Shown here: piece by piece, positions 1 through 6,734 of the stretch
Layout of the letters: every line of letters begins with the position of its first letter
Position numbering within the stretch: the first letter of the stretch is position 1
From: Candidatus Altimarinota bacterium
Lineage (GTDB): Bacteria; Patescibacteriota; Gracilibacteria; BD1-5; UBA2023
Length of the DNA: 7,830 bases
Assembly: GCA_008015855.1 (NCBI GenBank)
Contig: SSGK01000044.1
Coordinates: 1 to 7,830 of the forward strand
Direction of reading: 5' to 3'
The notes under the pieces: generated by a model
Database searches by the model: none
The model's input: only the letters and a program-made list of their open reading frames with translations
Told to the model about the DNA's origin: nothing
Position numbers and translations under genes: made by a program

Positions 1-2
1 CT

Positions 3-29
3 AAAAGTCCATTCTTTTGAATGGATTTT
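3..29. terminator. Rho-independent terminator hairpin, probably of a gene left of the window
   Basis: The stem is TCCATTC (8-14) with GAATGGA (19-25) around a TTTT loop. It is flanked by AAAA on the left and TTTT on the right, so it could end transcription in either direction. The TAA at 2-4 could be the stop codon of an upstream plus-strand gene, but only its last bases would be in the window, so this is inference. Confidence 0.55.
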
Positions 30-39
30 CAGGTTTTAG

Positions 40-313
40 TATAACTGAATACTCTAGTACTTGAATAAAGTTTGGTGAGACCATAAAGATAGAAACTCTA
101 CTCTAAATATATCATATAGAGTAAATTTTCTAAGAAAACAGGGGATCTTATAGCGGTAAATTATTTTAAAACTGAGTGGAATACATAAATAATTTGATAC
201 TATTATATAACTCTTTGAGAAACCCATTATTGAAAAATTATAAAAAATAACTACTTTACTGGGAATGATATATCAAAAGAAGGAAATATATACCTAATTG
301 TTAATTTTTCTAT
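40..313. other. AT-rich intergenic stretch, no gene seen
   Basis: Even with TGA read as glycine, no reading frame of meaningful length begins here on either strand. TAA and TAG (and TTA and CTA for the minus strand) are dense. The only thing I can point to is the possible promoter at 215-244. A purine-rich AAGGAA near 281-286 lies about 30 bases before the next start codon, too far to act as a ribosome binding site for it. Confidence 0.5.
215..244 (+). promoter_or_regulatory. Possible sigma70-type promoter for the 314-1021 gene
   Basis: TTGAGA (215-220) and TATAAA (239-244) are separated by 18 bases. Transcription would begin near 251 and give a leader of about 60 bases. Such matches arise easily by chance in DNA this AT-rich, so the call is tentative. 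Confidence 0.35.
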
Positions 314-1021
314 ATGGTAAAAATACCAGATCGCGTCAATGAAGTGAAAGAATCAGAAGTATCTCCTGAGCAAATAAACGATTGAGTTATTTCATATATT
401 GAATTTGTTACATTTATAATTAGCGTAATCATTACATACTATGCATTTAAAAAAATGCCCTTCAAGAGGATTATAAAATATACAACAAATAACCTCAGTA
501 AAATATTCAATTTTACTATAAATCATTACAAAAATATAGAATCAAATTTCTCAGATGCATGAAAAGTACATCTAAGAATTTTTATACTTCTCTATTGAAT
601 ATTTAGTATTTATTTATTCATTATTTGTTGAGACTTTTTCAATAAAGAATTTAGGTTATGATTGATTATTACTATATTTTTATGATTTTTATCGACATTA
701 CTTATATCCATATTTTTGCTTAGGTTATTATATTTTATACTAACACCAATATTAAAATTAGATATTGACCCATTTTTATCAAGGGAAATACACTCATATT
801 GGTCTGCAAAAAAAGATAAAATTCTTTGAAATGAAAACTCCTGGATTGCCATATTGTCTGCAATAGCAGCAGTATTATTTACTATAATTACATTTGTCTC
901 AATTACTTCTGATATGCTTGCCTTATGAAGTTCTCATCTAGAGTCTATCATAGTATGACTGTTTTTTTCGGTTTTCCCAATGTGAGTATTTATTCTACTA
1001 TTACGTTGGCATACAAAATAA
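314..1021 (+). CDS. Small multi-span membrane protein of unknown function (235 aa, TGA = Gly)
   Basis: I do not recognise a family. The frame opens at ATG 314; the in-frame TAA at 302-304 leaves no earlier start. It ends at TAA 1019-1021 and needs several TGA codons read as glycine. The first ~24 residues are charged and polar. Hydrophobic segments lie near residues 25-44, 87-106, 116-143, 177-197 and 211-230, suggesting four or five membrane spans. A polar, Lys-rich stretch (about 48-86) and a charged stretch (about 148-175) lie between them. No Shine-Dalgarno sequence precedes the ATG. The gene is markedly poorer in G+C than clpB (11 of 60 G/C at 661-720 against 27 of 60 at 5281-5340, hand counts) and leans on ATA and TTA codons, which fits recent acquisition. 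After the stop the same frame stays open for another 33 codons, to TAA 1121-1123, so a premature stop in a longer protein is possible. Confidence 0.7.
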
Positions 1022-1074
1022 TTTGCAATCAAAAACTATATAACAAAAATATCATATTTGTATTTACTGATTCC

Positions 1075-1096
1075 AAGTACAGCAAAGTACTTTTTT
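1075..1096 (+). terminator. Weak rho-independent terminator after the 314-1021 gene
   Basis: AAGTAC (1075-1080) pairs with GTACTT (1087-1092) across the loop AGCAAA, and the T run continues to 1096. The stem is only six base pairs. GTACTT recurs at 1100-1105, so an alternative pairing is possible. The position, about 54 bases after the stop codon, is reasonable. Confidence 0.4.
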
Positions 1097-1130
1097 AAGG
1101 TACTTAATAAAAAAGTCCTATAAAAACTAG

Positions 1131-1466
1131 CAAATTTACTCGAAATGTGTGTGAATTGAGAGATTTACTGAGATATAAGAGTACATAAAAATAAAAAACG
1201 ATGTGCAGTCAAAGTTTGATATATCTGAACAATTGAAAAAATTTGATGCTTTGGATGAAGATTTACTCATGAAGGCAGAGAACTGCTTCAAACTGCTTGT
1301 AGACCTTTCCCAGACTTGGAAAAATGAAAATATTTTTAAAAAAGTAGAAATCATAAAAATGCTCTGCTTCAAACTTTCTGTAGACAATGAAAAAGCTCTC
1401 CACCTTGCGGAAAGAGAGCTATTCATGGCTGTCAGAAATTTGTCAGATTCAATATGGCTGGGATAG
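1131..1466 (+). pseudogene. Decayed fragment, probably the C-terminus of a serine recombinase
   Basis: The frame is open from 1131 to TAG 1464-1466 except for one in-frame TAA at 1176-1178. After that stop the only usable start is GTG 1203, which would give 87 residues. The translated part is acidic and helical. Its order is DISEQLKKFDALDEDLL, then LLVDLSQTWKNENIFKKVEI, then IIKMLCFKLSVDNEKALHLA, ending AERELFMAVRNL. From memory of the family, this resembles the coiled C-terminal tail of large serine recombinases, where a helix is followed by a conserved KK..I...L.F.L segment and a short beta strand. The catalytic and zinc-ribbon domains are absent. Its last codons run into the 3' end of the oppositely oriented tRNA-Gln gene, so the natural end of the protein is probably lost. 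I infer a remnant of a mobile element. It could instead be a short unrelated gene; the family call is moderate at best. Confidence 0.42.
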
Positions 1467-1529
1467 TAGGATTCGAACCTACGGATGCCGGATTCAGAGT
1501 CCGGAGCCTTACCACTTGGCGATATCCCA
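1455..1529 (-). tRNA. trnQ: tRNA-Gln, anticodon CUG, CCA encoded
   Basis: On the minus strand TGGGATA (from 1529) pairs with TATCCCA (to 1459) as a perfect 7-bp acceptor stem, followed by discriminator G and an encoded CCA (1455-1457). The D arm contains AAGTGGTAAGGC. The anticodon arm is CCGGA-CTCTGAA-TCCGG, which puts CTG at positions 34-36. The T arm has GTAGG-TTCGAAT-CCTAC. The U1-A72 pair is typical of bacterial tRNA-Gln. It decodes CAG and is not the TGA-decoding tRNA-Gly(UCA) expected elsewhere in this genome. The recombinase-like remnant converges on it and overlaps its 3' end by 12 bases. Confidence 0.96.
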
Positions 1530-1543
1530 AAAAATACCAAGAA

Positions 1544-1571
1544 TTTATATGAAAATAGTTGAATTTTGCAA
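1544..1571 (-). promoter_or_regulatory. Probable promoter of the tRNA-Gln gene
   Basis: Read on the minus strand, TTGCAA (1571-1566) and TATAAA (1549-1544) are separated by 16 bases. The -10 box ends 14 to 15 bases before the first base of the mature tRNA, a normal distance for a tRNA promoter. Confidence 0.5.
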
Positions 1572-1591
1572 ATTTTTTATGCCCCTAATAT

Positions 1592-1620
1592 TTGTCAAAT
1601 GAGCTACATGGATATATCTT
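1592..1620 (+). promoter_or_regulatory. Weak candidate promoter for the 1641-3410 gene
   Basis: TTGTCA (1592-1597) and TATCTT (1615-1620) are 17 bases apart and would start a transcript near 1627, just before the ATG codons at 1641 and 1644. The -10 match is poor. If real, it rules out the earlier in-frame ATGs at 1599 and 1608. Confidence 0.25.
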
Positions 1621-1640
1621 GCATTTTACAAAAAAAAGAT

Positions 1641-3410
1641 ATGATGTCTATTGAAAGATATATTTTTTATTGTTTCCCTACTATGTTTATTACGCGAATT
1701 CACATAGCTATATTGGCTGCCATGAGTGTATTTACAGGAATCATTGCACCGATAACTTCTATTCAGGGAACATATATTCCCCTCCCGATGACGAACATTC
1801 GCATAATATCATTTATTATGCTTTTTCTCATGGTAGTGGCGTTTCTGTCTGCAGCAAAACAACTTTGGAAACTCTATAATATGCTCGCTCTTGCAACTAC
1901 CTTTTTGATAGGATTAGTACTCTTCGCGTTTTTGAGTGGAAAAGTAGAAATCATCACAAGTCCCTATGGACTCGCTTCTTCATGGAGCTGGGGATGGGTA
2001 TTTCTCCTTGCTGGGGTTCTCTTCTTTCTCTTACAATATCGAACGAATGAAAAATCAACAGAAGAACAGAGTTCTTATCATTATGGATTTGATAATATTA
2101 TAGCCTATACTGGATCTTTCACGCTTCTCTGTCTTATGGCGGTTATTATTTTTGCATCCTATTTTCAGACAACTCGCGGAAGTGGAAAGGATTATCTCCT
2201 TCATGAGCTCTATGGAACAGGACTTAAAGTGCAATCATGAATGCTTGTGAGCCCATCATATGAAACAATTGATTCTCTGACCTATACAAGAGAAAGTGGG
2301 CTTGCATTTGGTTACAAGTCACACGAAGGATATCGAATTTTTTCAGATAAAAAGAGCTTTAGTGGTCTTGTGTTTGAAAAGATAGCTACCATCACTCCGA
2401 ATTATAATAGTATTATTGTCCATGGATGAAAGAAGTGATTTTCTGGAATCTATACTGGAAGTACTGCATTTATGACAGGAAATGACTCAATGCGTATGGT
2501 AAATGGTGAGAAATGAGATTTTGCTGTAATGACAAAATCAGGAACAAAGTGGACAATAAAATCAACGAAAGCCGAAGAAACCTCATTCCTAGAAGGGGAA
2601 AATATCGAATACAATTCCCTCTTCAATAACAAGCTCTACACGCTTGTAAAGACAAAATCGTGAAGAGCATTGTATGAAGAAACTCAACTACTCTGGTCTG
2701 GTTCAGAAAAAATTGAAAAGGTATTCATCTCAGATAAAAATACCTTTGTACTCTTTGGGAAAAATGCAACGGGAGAATATATTGCTATCCAGAACGATAC
2801 TAAAAAGACTCAATGGACACTCACTGGAATCGTCGCAGGAAGTTTTGAAAGCAACGGGAAAGATATTTCCTATGCGATTAAAAACATGAGTAGCTACATG
2901 CTTGTAATGAATGAAAAATCATTTTCATGAGAATTTGAGGAAATTCGTGAGGTATTTATGAATAAAGATGGTGAAACCTACTTCTTTGGGAAAAGACAGG
3001 GTGAAACAACTTGGTGTTTCTATAATTCAAAGACATCACTCCTCTGTAATATTCGTGGATATATGAATCCGAAACTTATTCCAGAAAAGGGATCTGTTGT
3101 TTTTGCTGGAGTAGAATGACAATCAAAGTATTGGAATATCTACCTCAATGGCACGATTATTTCTGAGACAAATTATGCATATCTCGGAGATATTAGTAAG
3201 GATTGGTTCTTCATCGATGAAAATAATCTTCGTAATTATCTCTTCTTCCACTTTGATGCTGGAAAAAATCACTATGAAGTCATGAAGGGAAAGAATCTTC
3301 TCCCTATACCATTTGAAGATGTAGGAATTGAGGTGTACTTTACACCGAAGAATCATGTTCTCTTCCCTGCAAAGAAAAAAGAATGAACCTGGCATATCAT
3401 CGAAGCATAA
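1641..3410 (+). CDS. Membrane protein with five N-terminal helices and a large beta-rich C-terminal domain (589 aa, TGA = Gly)
   Basis: No named family is recognised. The frame runs to TAA 3408-3410 through eight in-frame TGA codons (2238, 2427, 2436, 2514, 2661, 2928, 3117, 3384) read as glycine. Hydrophobic helices lie near residues 16-38, 54-72, 80-99, 116-133 and 153-175. Residues ~180-589 are soluble, with many short alternating strands rich in Trp, Tyr, Phe and Gly. Recurring patterns such as GKDISYAIKN, GETYFFGKRQGETTW and GSVVFAGVEGQSKYW look like blades of a beta-propeller of the WD40/TolB type, though this is inference from pattern only. An odd number of helices would place that domain outside the membrane if the N-terminus is inside. 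I chose ATG 1641 (1644 equally possible) because an A-rich stretch precedes it. TTG 1566 and ATG 1599/1608 are in frame but overlap the tRNA promoter or the candidate promoter. It stands alone, converging on the Nudix gene. Confidence 0.85.
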
Positions 3411-3440
3411 TAAAATCCCTCAATTGAGGGATTTTATTAT
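3407..3440. terminator. Bidirectional terminator: perfect 34-bp palindrome shared by two convergent genes
   Basis: The arms ATAATAAAATCCCTCAA (3407-3423) and TTGAGGGATTTTATTAT (3424-3440) are exact reverse complements with no spacer. Each strand therefore carries a GC-containing stem followed by TTTTATTAT. The TAA of the membrane-protein gene (3408-3410) lies in the left arm and the TAA of the Nudix gene (complement of 3437-3439) in the right arm, at mirrored positions. Confidence 0.88.
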
Positions 3441-4012
3441 AATTCTCGACCAAATAAAAGATCTGAAAGCTCTTTGCGCTTGTGAGGATATATCCGTGCT
3501 AAGAATAAATCAGATGCAATATCCTTATGTTGGAAAAGTGAATTCTCGGATAGCATGAGAAATTCATCAAAATCAACAAATGTCAGCTCAATTTTTTCAC
3601 CAGAATCAGGAAGAATATCTTGTACCCATTCGCAATCCTGTGCAATAAAGTAATCACAAAAAGACAGGACGCTCATTCCAAAATCACTTGTTTTCCAATG
3701 AATCAACTTCGATGGCCTATAGCCTGTCTCTTCTAATAGTTCCCGCTCTGCACCAACTGCTGGCAATTCATCTGACTCGAGTGCTCACCCAGGAAGTGAT
3801 AAAAAGAGTGGGCGGAGTGGTTGTTCTTGTTTTGTAAGAATAATCTTTTGATCCTTTGTGGTTGCAATAACAAAGGCACCATCAAGATGGCGTATCCGCT
3901 CAAAACGAGCAATACTTCCATCATACATCTCTTGATCCCACTGGTATACCTCGGAACGAACTCAATGAAAAACACATTCAGCATAGTCTGGTATTTTTGG
4001 ATGTTTTCTCAT
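3437..4012 (-). CDS. Nudix hydrolase, ADP-ribose pyrophosphatase-like (191 aa, TGA = Gly)
   Basis: Nudix enzymes cleave nucleoside diphosphates linked to another moiety, using Mg2+ held by the Nudix box. The complete box G-x5-E-x7-RELLEETGY spans residues 76-98: G76, E82, R90, E91, E94, E95, G97. Its first, invariant glycine is encoded by TGA (3785-3787), as is Gly17 (3962-3964). The N-terminal part, with VFHGVRSEVYQW and a following FDG-like MYDGSIARFE, is characteristic of the ADP-ribose pyrophosphatase-like branch, where this region forms a small beta domain. The following strands VIATT, KIILTKQEQP and FLSLPGG fit the fold. The exact substrate cannot be told from sequence. Start ATG 4012 is the first Met after an in-frame stop at 4076-4078 and keeps the whole N-terminal domain; there is no Shine-Dalgarno sequence. 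Read without recoding, the gene would appear broken at residues 17 and 76. It is divergent from clpB across ~120 bases, and its stop lies in the shared palindrome. Confidence 0.92.
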
Positions 4013-4070
4013 ATAAAAGATACTAATAATGGGCTGATTGTATCGAAGAATGAAAAAAACCAAAAAACTT

Positions 4071-4099
4071 TTGACTTATATATTTAGCACGTATATAAT
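4071..4099 (+). promoter_or_regulatory. clpB promoter, sigma70 type
   Basis: TTGACT (4071-4076) and a perfect TATAAT (4094-4099) are separated by exactly 17 bases. Transcription should begin near 4106, giving a leader of about 26 bases to the ATG at 4132. The -10 box lies in and beside the spacer of the CIRCE operator. Confidence 0.85.
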
Positions 4100-4110
4100 C
4101 TAAGTGCTAA
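4084..4110. promoter_or_regulatory. CIRCE element, operator for the heat-shock repressor HrcA
   Basis: The sequence is TTAGCACGT-N9-AAGTGCTAA; the CIRCE consensus is TTAGCACTC-N9-GAGTGCTAA. Fifteen of eighteen arm positions match, and the spacer is the canonical nine bases. The outer parts form a longer perfect inverted repeat (4077-4090 with 4104-4117, 14 bp per arm). The operator covers the -10 box and the expected transcription start, so bound HrcA would block RNA polymerase and heat inactivation of HrcA would release clpB. The hrcA gene is not in the window. Confidence 0.88.
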
Positions 4111-4131
4111 ATATATATAACTATAAAAAAT

Positions 4132-6699
4132 ATGAACTGAGAAAAATTAACACTCTCCGTGCAAAAACGGATAGAAGAAGCACAGATTATCGCTCAAAAT
4201 AATAGTCACACTTCTGTGGGGATTCTCCATGTATTACTCGCCATACTTCAAGCAAAAGAGAGCATTATACATACGCTTCTCGATCGAATAACTATCGACA
4301 CGGAACGATTATGAAATCTGGCAAACGAGAAACTTATGACACTCATGCGAACACAAGAGAAAACAACTAAAGACATTCCTTTTGAGAATGAGATTATTAT
4401 TGTACTTTCGGAAGCAGAAAAATACTCAAGAGATATGGGAGACTCCTATATCACCGAAGAGCACCTCTTCCTTGCAATGATAACACAATGAAAAAGTATT
4501 GAATGAATATGGAAGAATATAGCCCTTACGGCATCGATATTTAAAGAAGCTGTGCTCAGTCTCAGAAATGGAAAGAAGGCTACCTCCAATGATTCCGAAA
4601 ACCTCTATGAAACCTTAAAAAAATACACGATTAACTTGGTTGAGCTCGCAAAAAGTGGAAAGATTGACCCGGTTATCGGTCGAGAAGAAGAAATTCGTCG
4701 GACTATCCAGATTCTCTCAAGACGATCAAAAAATAATCCAGTCCTTATCGGAGATCCATGAGTTTGAAAGACCGCCATTGTCGAAGGGATTGCAAGAAAA
4801 ATCGTGGAGAAAGAAGTTCCAGATGTTCTCTTAAATAAGCAAATTCTTACTCTCGATTTGGCAGCAATTATTGCATGAGCAAAGTATCGATGAGAATTTG
4901 AAGAACGTCTTAAGGCAGTTATCAATGAGGTAGAACAATCTCAAGGAGATATTATTCTTTTTATTGATGAGCTCCATACGATTGTATGAGCGGGAAATAC
5001 AGAATGAGGTGCTGATGCGGGAAATTTACTAAAACCAGCTCTAGCAAGAGGAAGAATAAAGGTTATTTGAGCTACCACCATTCATGAATATCGAAAATAT
5101 ATCGAAAAGGATGGGGCACTGGAACGAAGATTCCAACCAGTAAATGTTGATGAGCCAACATGAGAAGATACGATTGCCATTCTTCGTGGACTCAAGGATC
5201 GTTATGAAACCTTTCATTGAATTCGTATTACGGATAAAGCAATCATTCAAGCAGTGGAGCTCGCTATTCGATACATTCCTGATAGAAAACTCCCTGATAA
5301 GGCGATTGATCTAATCGATGAAGCGGCTGCAAGCGTAAAGATGACAGCTACTTCAAAACCCCTCGAACTTGATAAGCTCGAAAAGGAGATTCGTACGCTT
5401 GAAATAGAACAAGAAGCTCTCAAGCAGGAAGAATGAGGAGAATCAAAGATATCTGATAGATCAAAAGAATTAGCCGAAAAGAATGAAAAATACCGAACAC
5501 TCCTCTGAAGATGGGAACACGAAAAAGGAATGATTCATGAACAAAAGGTATTAAAGGACTCCATAGAGAAGCTGAAGAACGATGCACTAGAAGCAGAAAG
5601 AAATGCTCAATACGGCGTTGCAGCAAAGCTTCGCTACTCTGATATCCCGGAGAAAGAGAAACGTCTCCAAAACCTCGAAAATGAACTCACGGAGCTTGCA
5701 AAAAAATGAAACTCTTTTCTGCGTGATAAGGTAGACTGAGAAGATATTGCACAGGTTATCAGTAAGTGGTCGGGTATACCCGTATGAAAGCTCCTCGAAG
5801 GAGAGAAGGAAAAATACCTTCATCTCGCAGACACATTAAAATCAAGAGTAAAATGACAAGATGAAGCCCTTGAAACAATAGCAAATGCTGTAAAGAGAAA
5901 TAAGACAGGGCTATGAGACGCTGGAAAACCCATTGGAACATTCCTCTTTCTTGGTCCAACGTGAGTTGGAAAAACAGAGACCGCAAAAGCCCTTGCTGAA
6001 GCACTCTGGAATGATTCAAATGCATACATTCGTATTGATATGAGTGAATACATGGAATCTCATTCTGTTTCAAGACTTATAGGTTCCCCTCCATGATATG
6101 TGGGACATGAGGACTGATGACAATTAACCGAAGCAGTGCGAAAGAAGCCATACTCCATTCTCTTGCTTGATGAATGAGAAAAAGCTCATAAGGATGTATG
6201 GAATATATTTCTACAGATATTTGACGAATGACGTGTAACTGATGGAAAGTGACGTACGGTCAATTTTCGTAATACAATTATAATTATCACATCCAATATT
6301 GCATGAAATCTCATTCAATCAGGAAAAACACTCGAGAGTGAAGAGGTTCAGACTGAGTTAAAAAAATACTTTAAACTCGAACTTCTCAATCGAATCGATG
6401 AAATAATACTCTATAATACTCTTTCTGAAGATATACTTACTCATATTATTGATTCCCTTCTCAAAGACATTGAAAAACCTCTTGAAAAGCGCAATATTCA
6501 TTTCACATCGAGTGAGAATCTAAAGAAATACTTACTTACCATTGGATATAATGCTGAATATGGAGCAAGGCCTCTCAAGCGTGCTATCACAAAATACATT
6601 GTAAATCCGCTTTCTGATGCACTTATCTCTGGAGAGATTCAGGATAATACAACCTATCATCTCGATATAAACGAAAAGAATGAACTTATTATACGATAA
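4132..6699 (+). CDS. clpB: ClpB protein disaggregase, AAA+ ATPase (855 aa, TGA = Gly)
   Basis: ClpB is a cytoplasmic hexameric ATPase that works with DnaK to pull polypeptides out of aggregates after heat stress. Its length matches the family (~860). Domains: N-terminal Clp repeat domain about residues 4-143; D1 about 165-407 with Walker A GDPGVGKT (207-214, Lys213), pore Tyr252 in KYRG, Walker B Glu280 in FIDELHT and arginine fingers Arg332/333 in ALERRF; a long coiled-coil M domain about 408-530; D2 with Walker A GPTGVGKT (Lys614), pore Tyr656 in PPGYVG, Walker B Glu681, arginine finger Arg754 in LNRIDE and sensor 2 Arg813 in YGARPLKRAI. The ~120-residue M domain and lack of an IGF/L ClpP-docking loop separate it from ClpA and ClpC. 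About 28 in-frame TGA codons are read as glycine, two inside Walker A1 and one in Walker A2. Odd point: residue 682 is TGA (DEGEKAH) where Val or Ile is usual. ATG 4132 follows an A-rich leader without a Shine-Dalgarno sequence. A CIRCE-controlled promoter precedes it and a strong terminator follows. Confidence 0.98.
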
Positions 6700-6705
6700 G
6701 GAATC

Positions 6706-6734
6706 ATGGGGAGAATATATTCTCCCCATTTTTT
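6706..6734 (+). terminator. Rho-independent terminator of clpB
   Basis: ATGGGGAGAATA (6706-6717) and TATTCTCCCCAT (6718-6729) form a perfect palindrome, followed by a run of six T (6729-6734). It starts seven bases after the clpB stop. The T run exists only on the plus strand, so it serves clpB; the minus-strand gene's TAA overlaps the T run at 6733-6735. Confidence 0.92.

Noticed and set aside
1..84. 27-residue minus-strand frame (ATG at 84 to TAG at 1-3)
   Set aside because: Too short, without features, and it runs through the terminator hairpin; expected by chance.
610..852. 80-residue minus-strand reading frame
   Set aside because: It lies antisense inside the 314-1021 membrane gene, whose composition and hydrophobic pattern are convincing; the antisense frame has no recognisable features.
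1136..1540. 134-residue minus-strand reading frame
   Set aside because: It contains the whole tRNA-Gln gene, so it is a chance open frame across an RNA gene.
1566..1640. Earlier starts TTG 1566, ATG 1599 and ATG 1608 for the large membrane protein
   Set aside because: They overlap the tRNA-Gln promoter or the candidate promoter and add residues without a recognisable role; the A-rich leader before 1641/1644 resembles that of clpB.
3733..3984. 83-residue minus-strand reading frame with hydrophobic segment
   Set aside because: It is a different frame of the Nudix gene. The correct frame, with TGA as glycine, carries a perfect Nudix box and N-terminal domain across the same bases.
4132..6699. 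TGA read as tryptophan (genetic code 4) or as selenocysteine
   Set aside because: Tryptophan in GDPxVxKT and PPxYVG would abolish ATP binding and the pore loop. Selenocysteine cannot account for about 28 codons in one chaperone and would need SECIS elements. Glycine fits the conserved sites.
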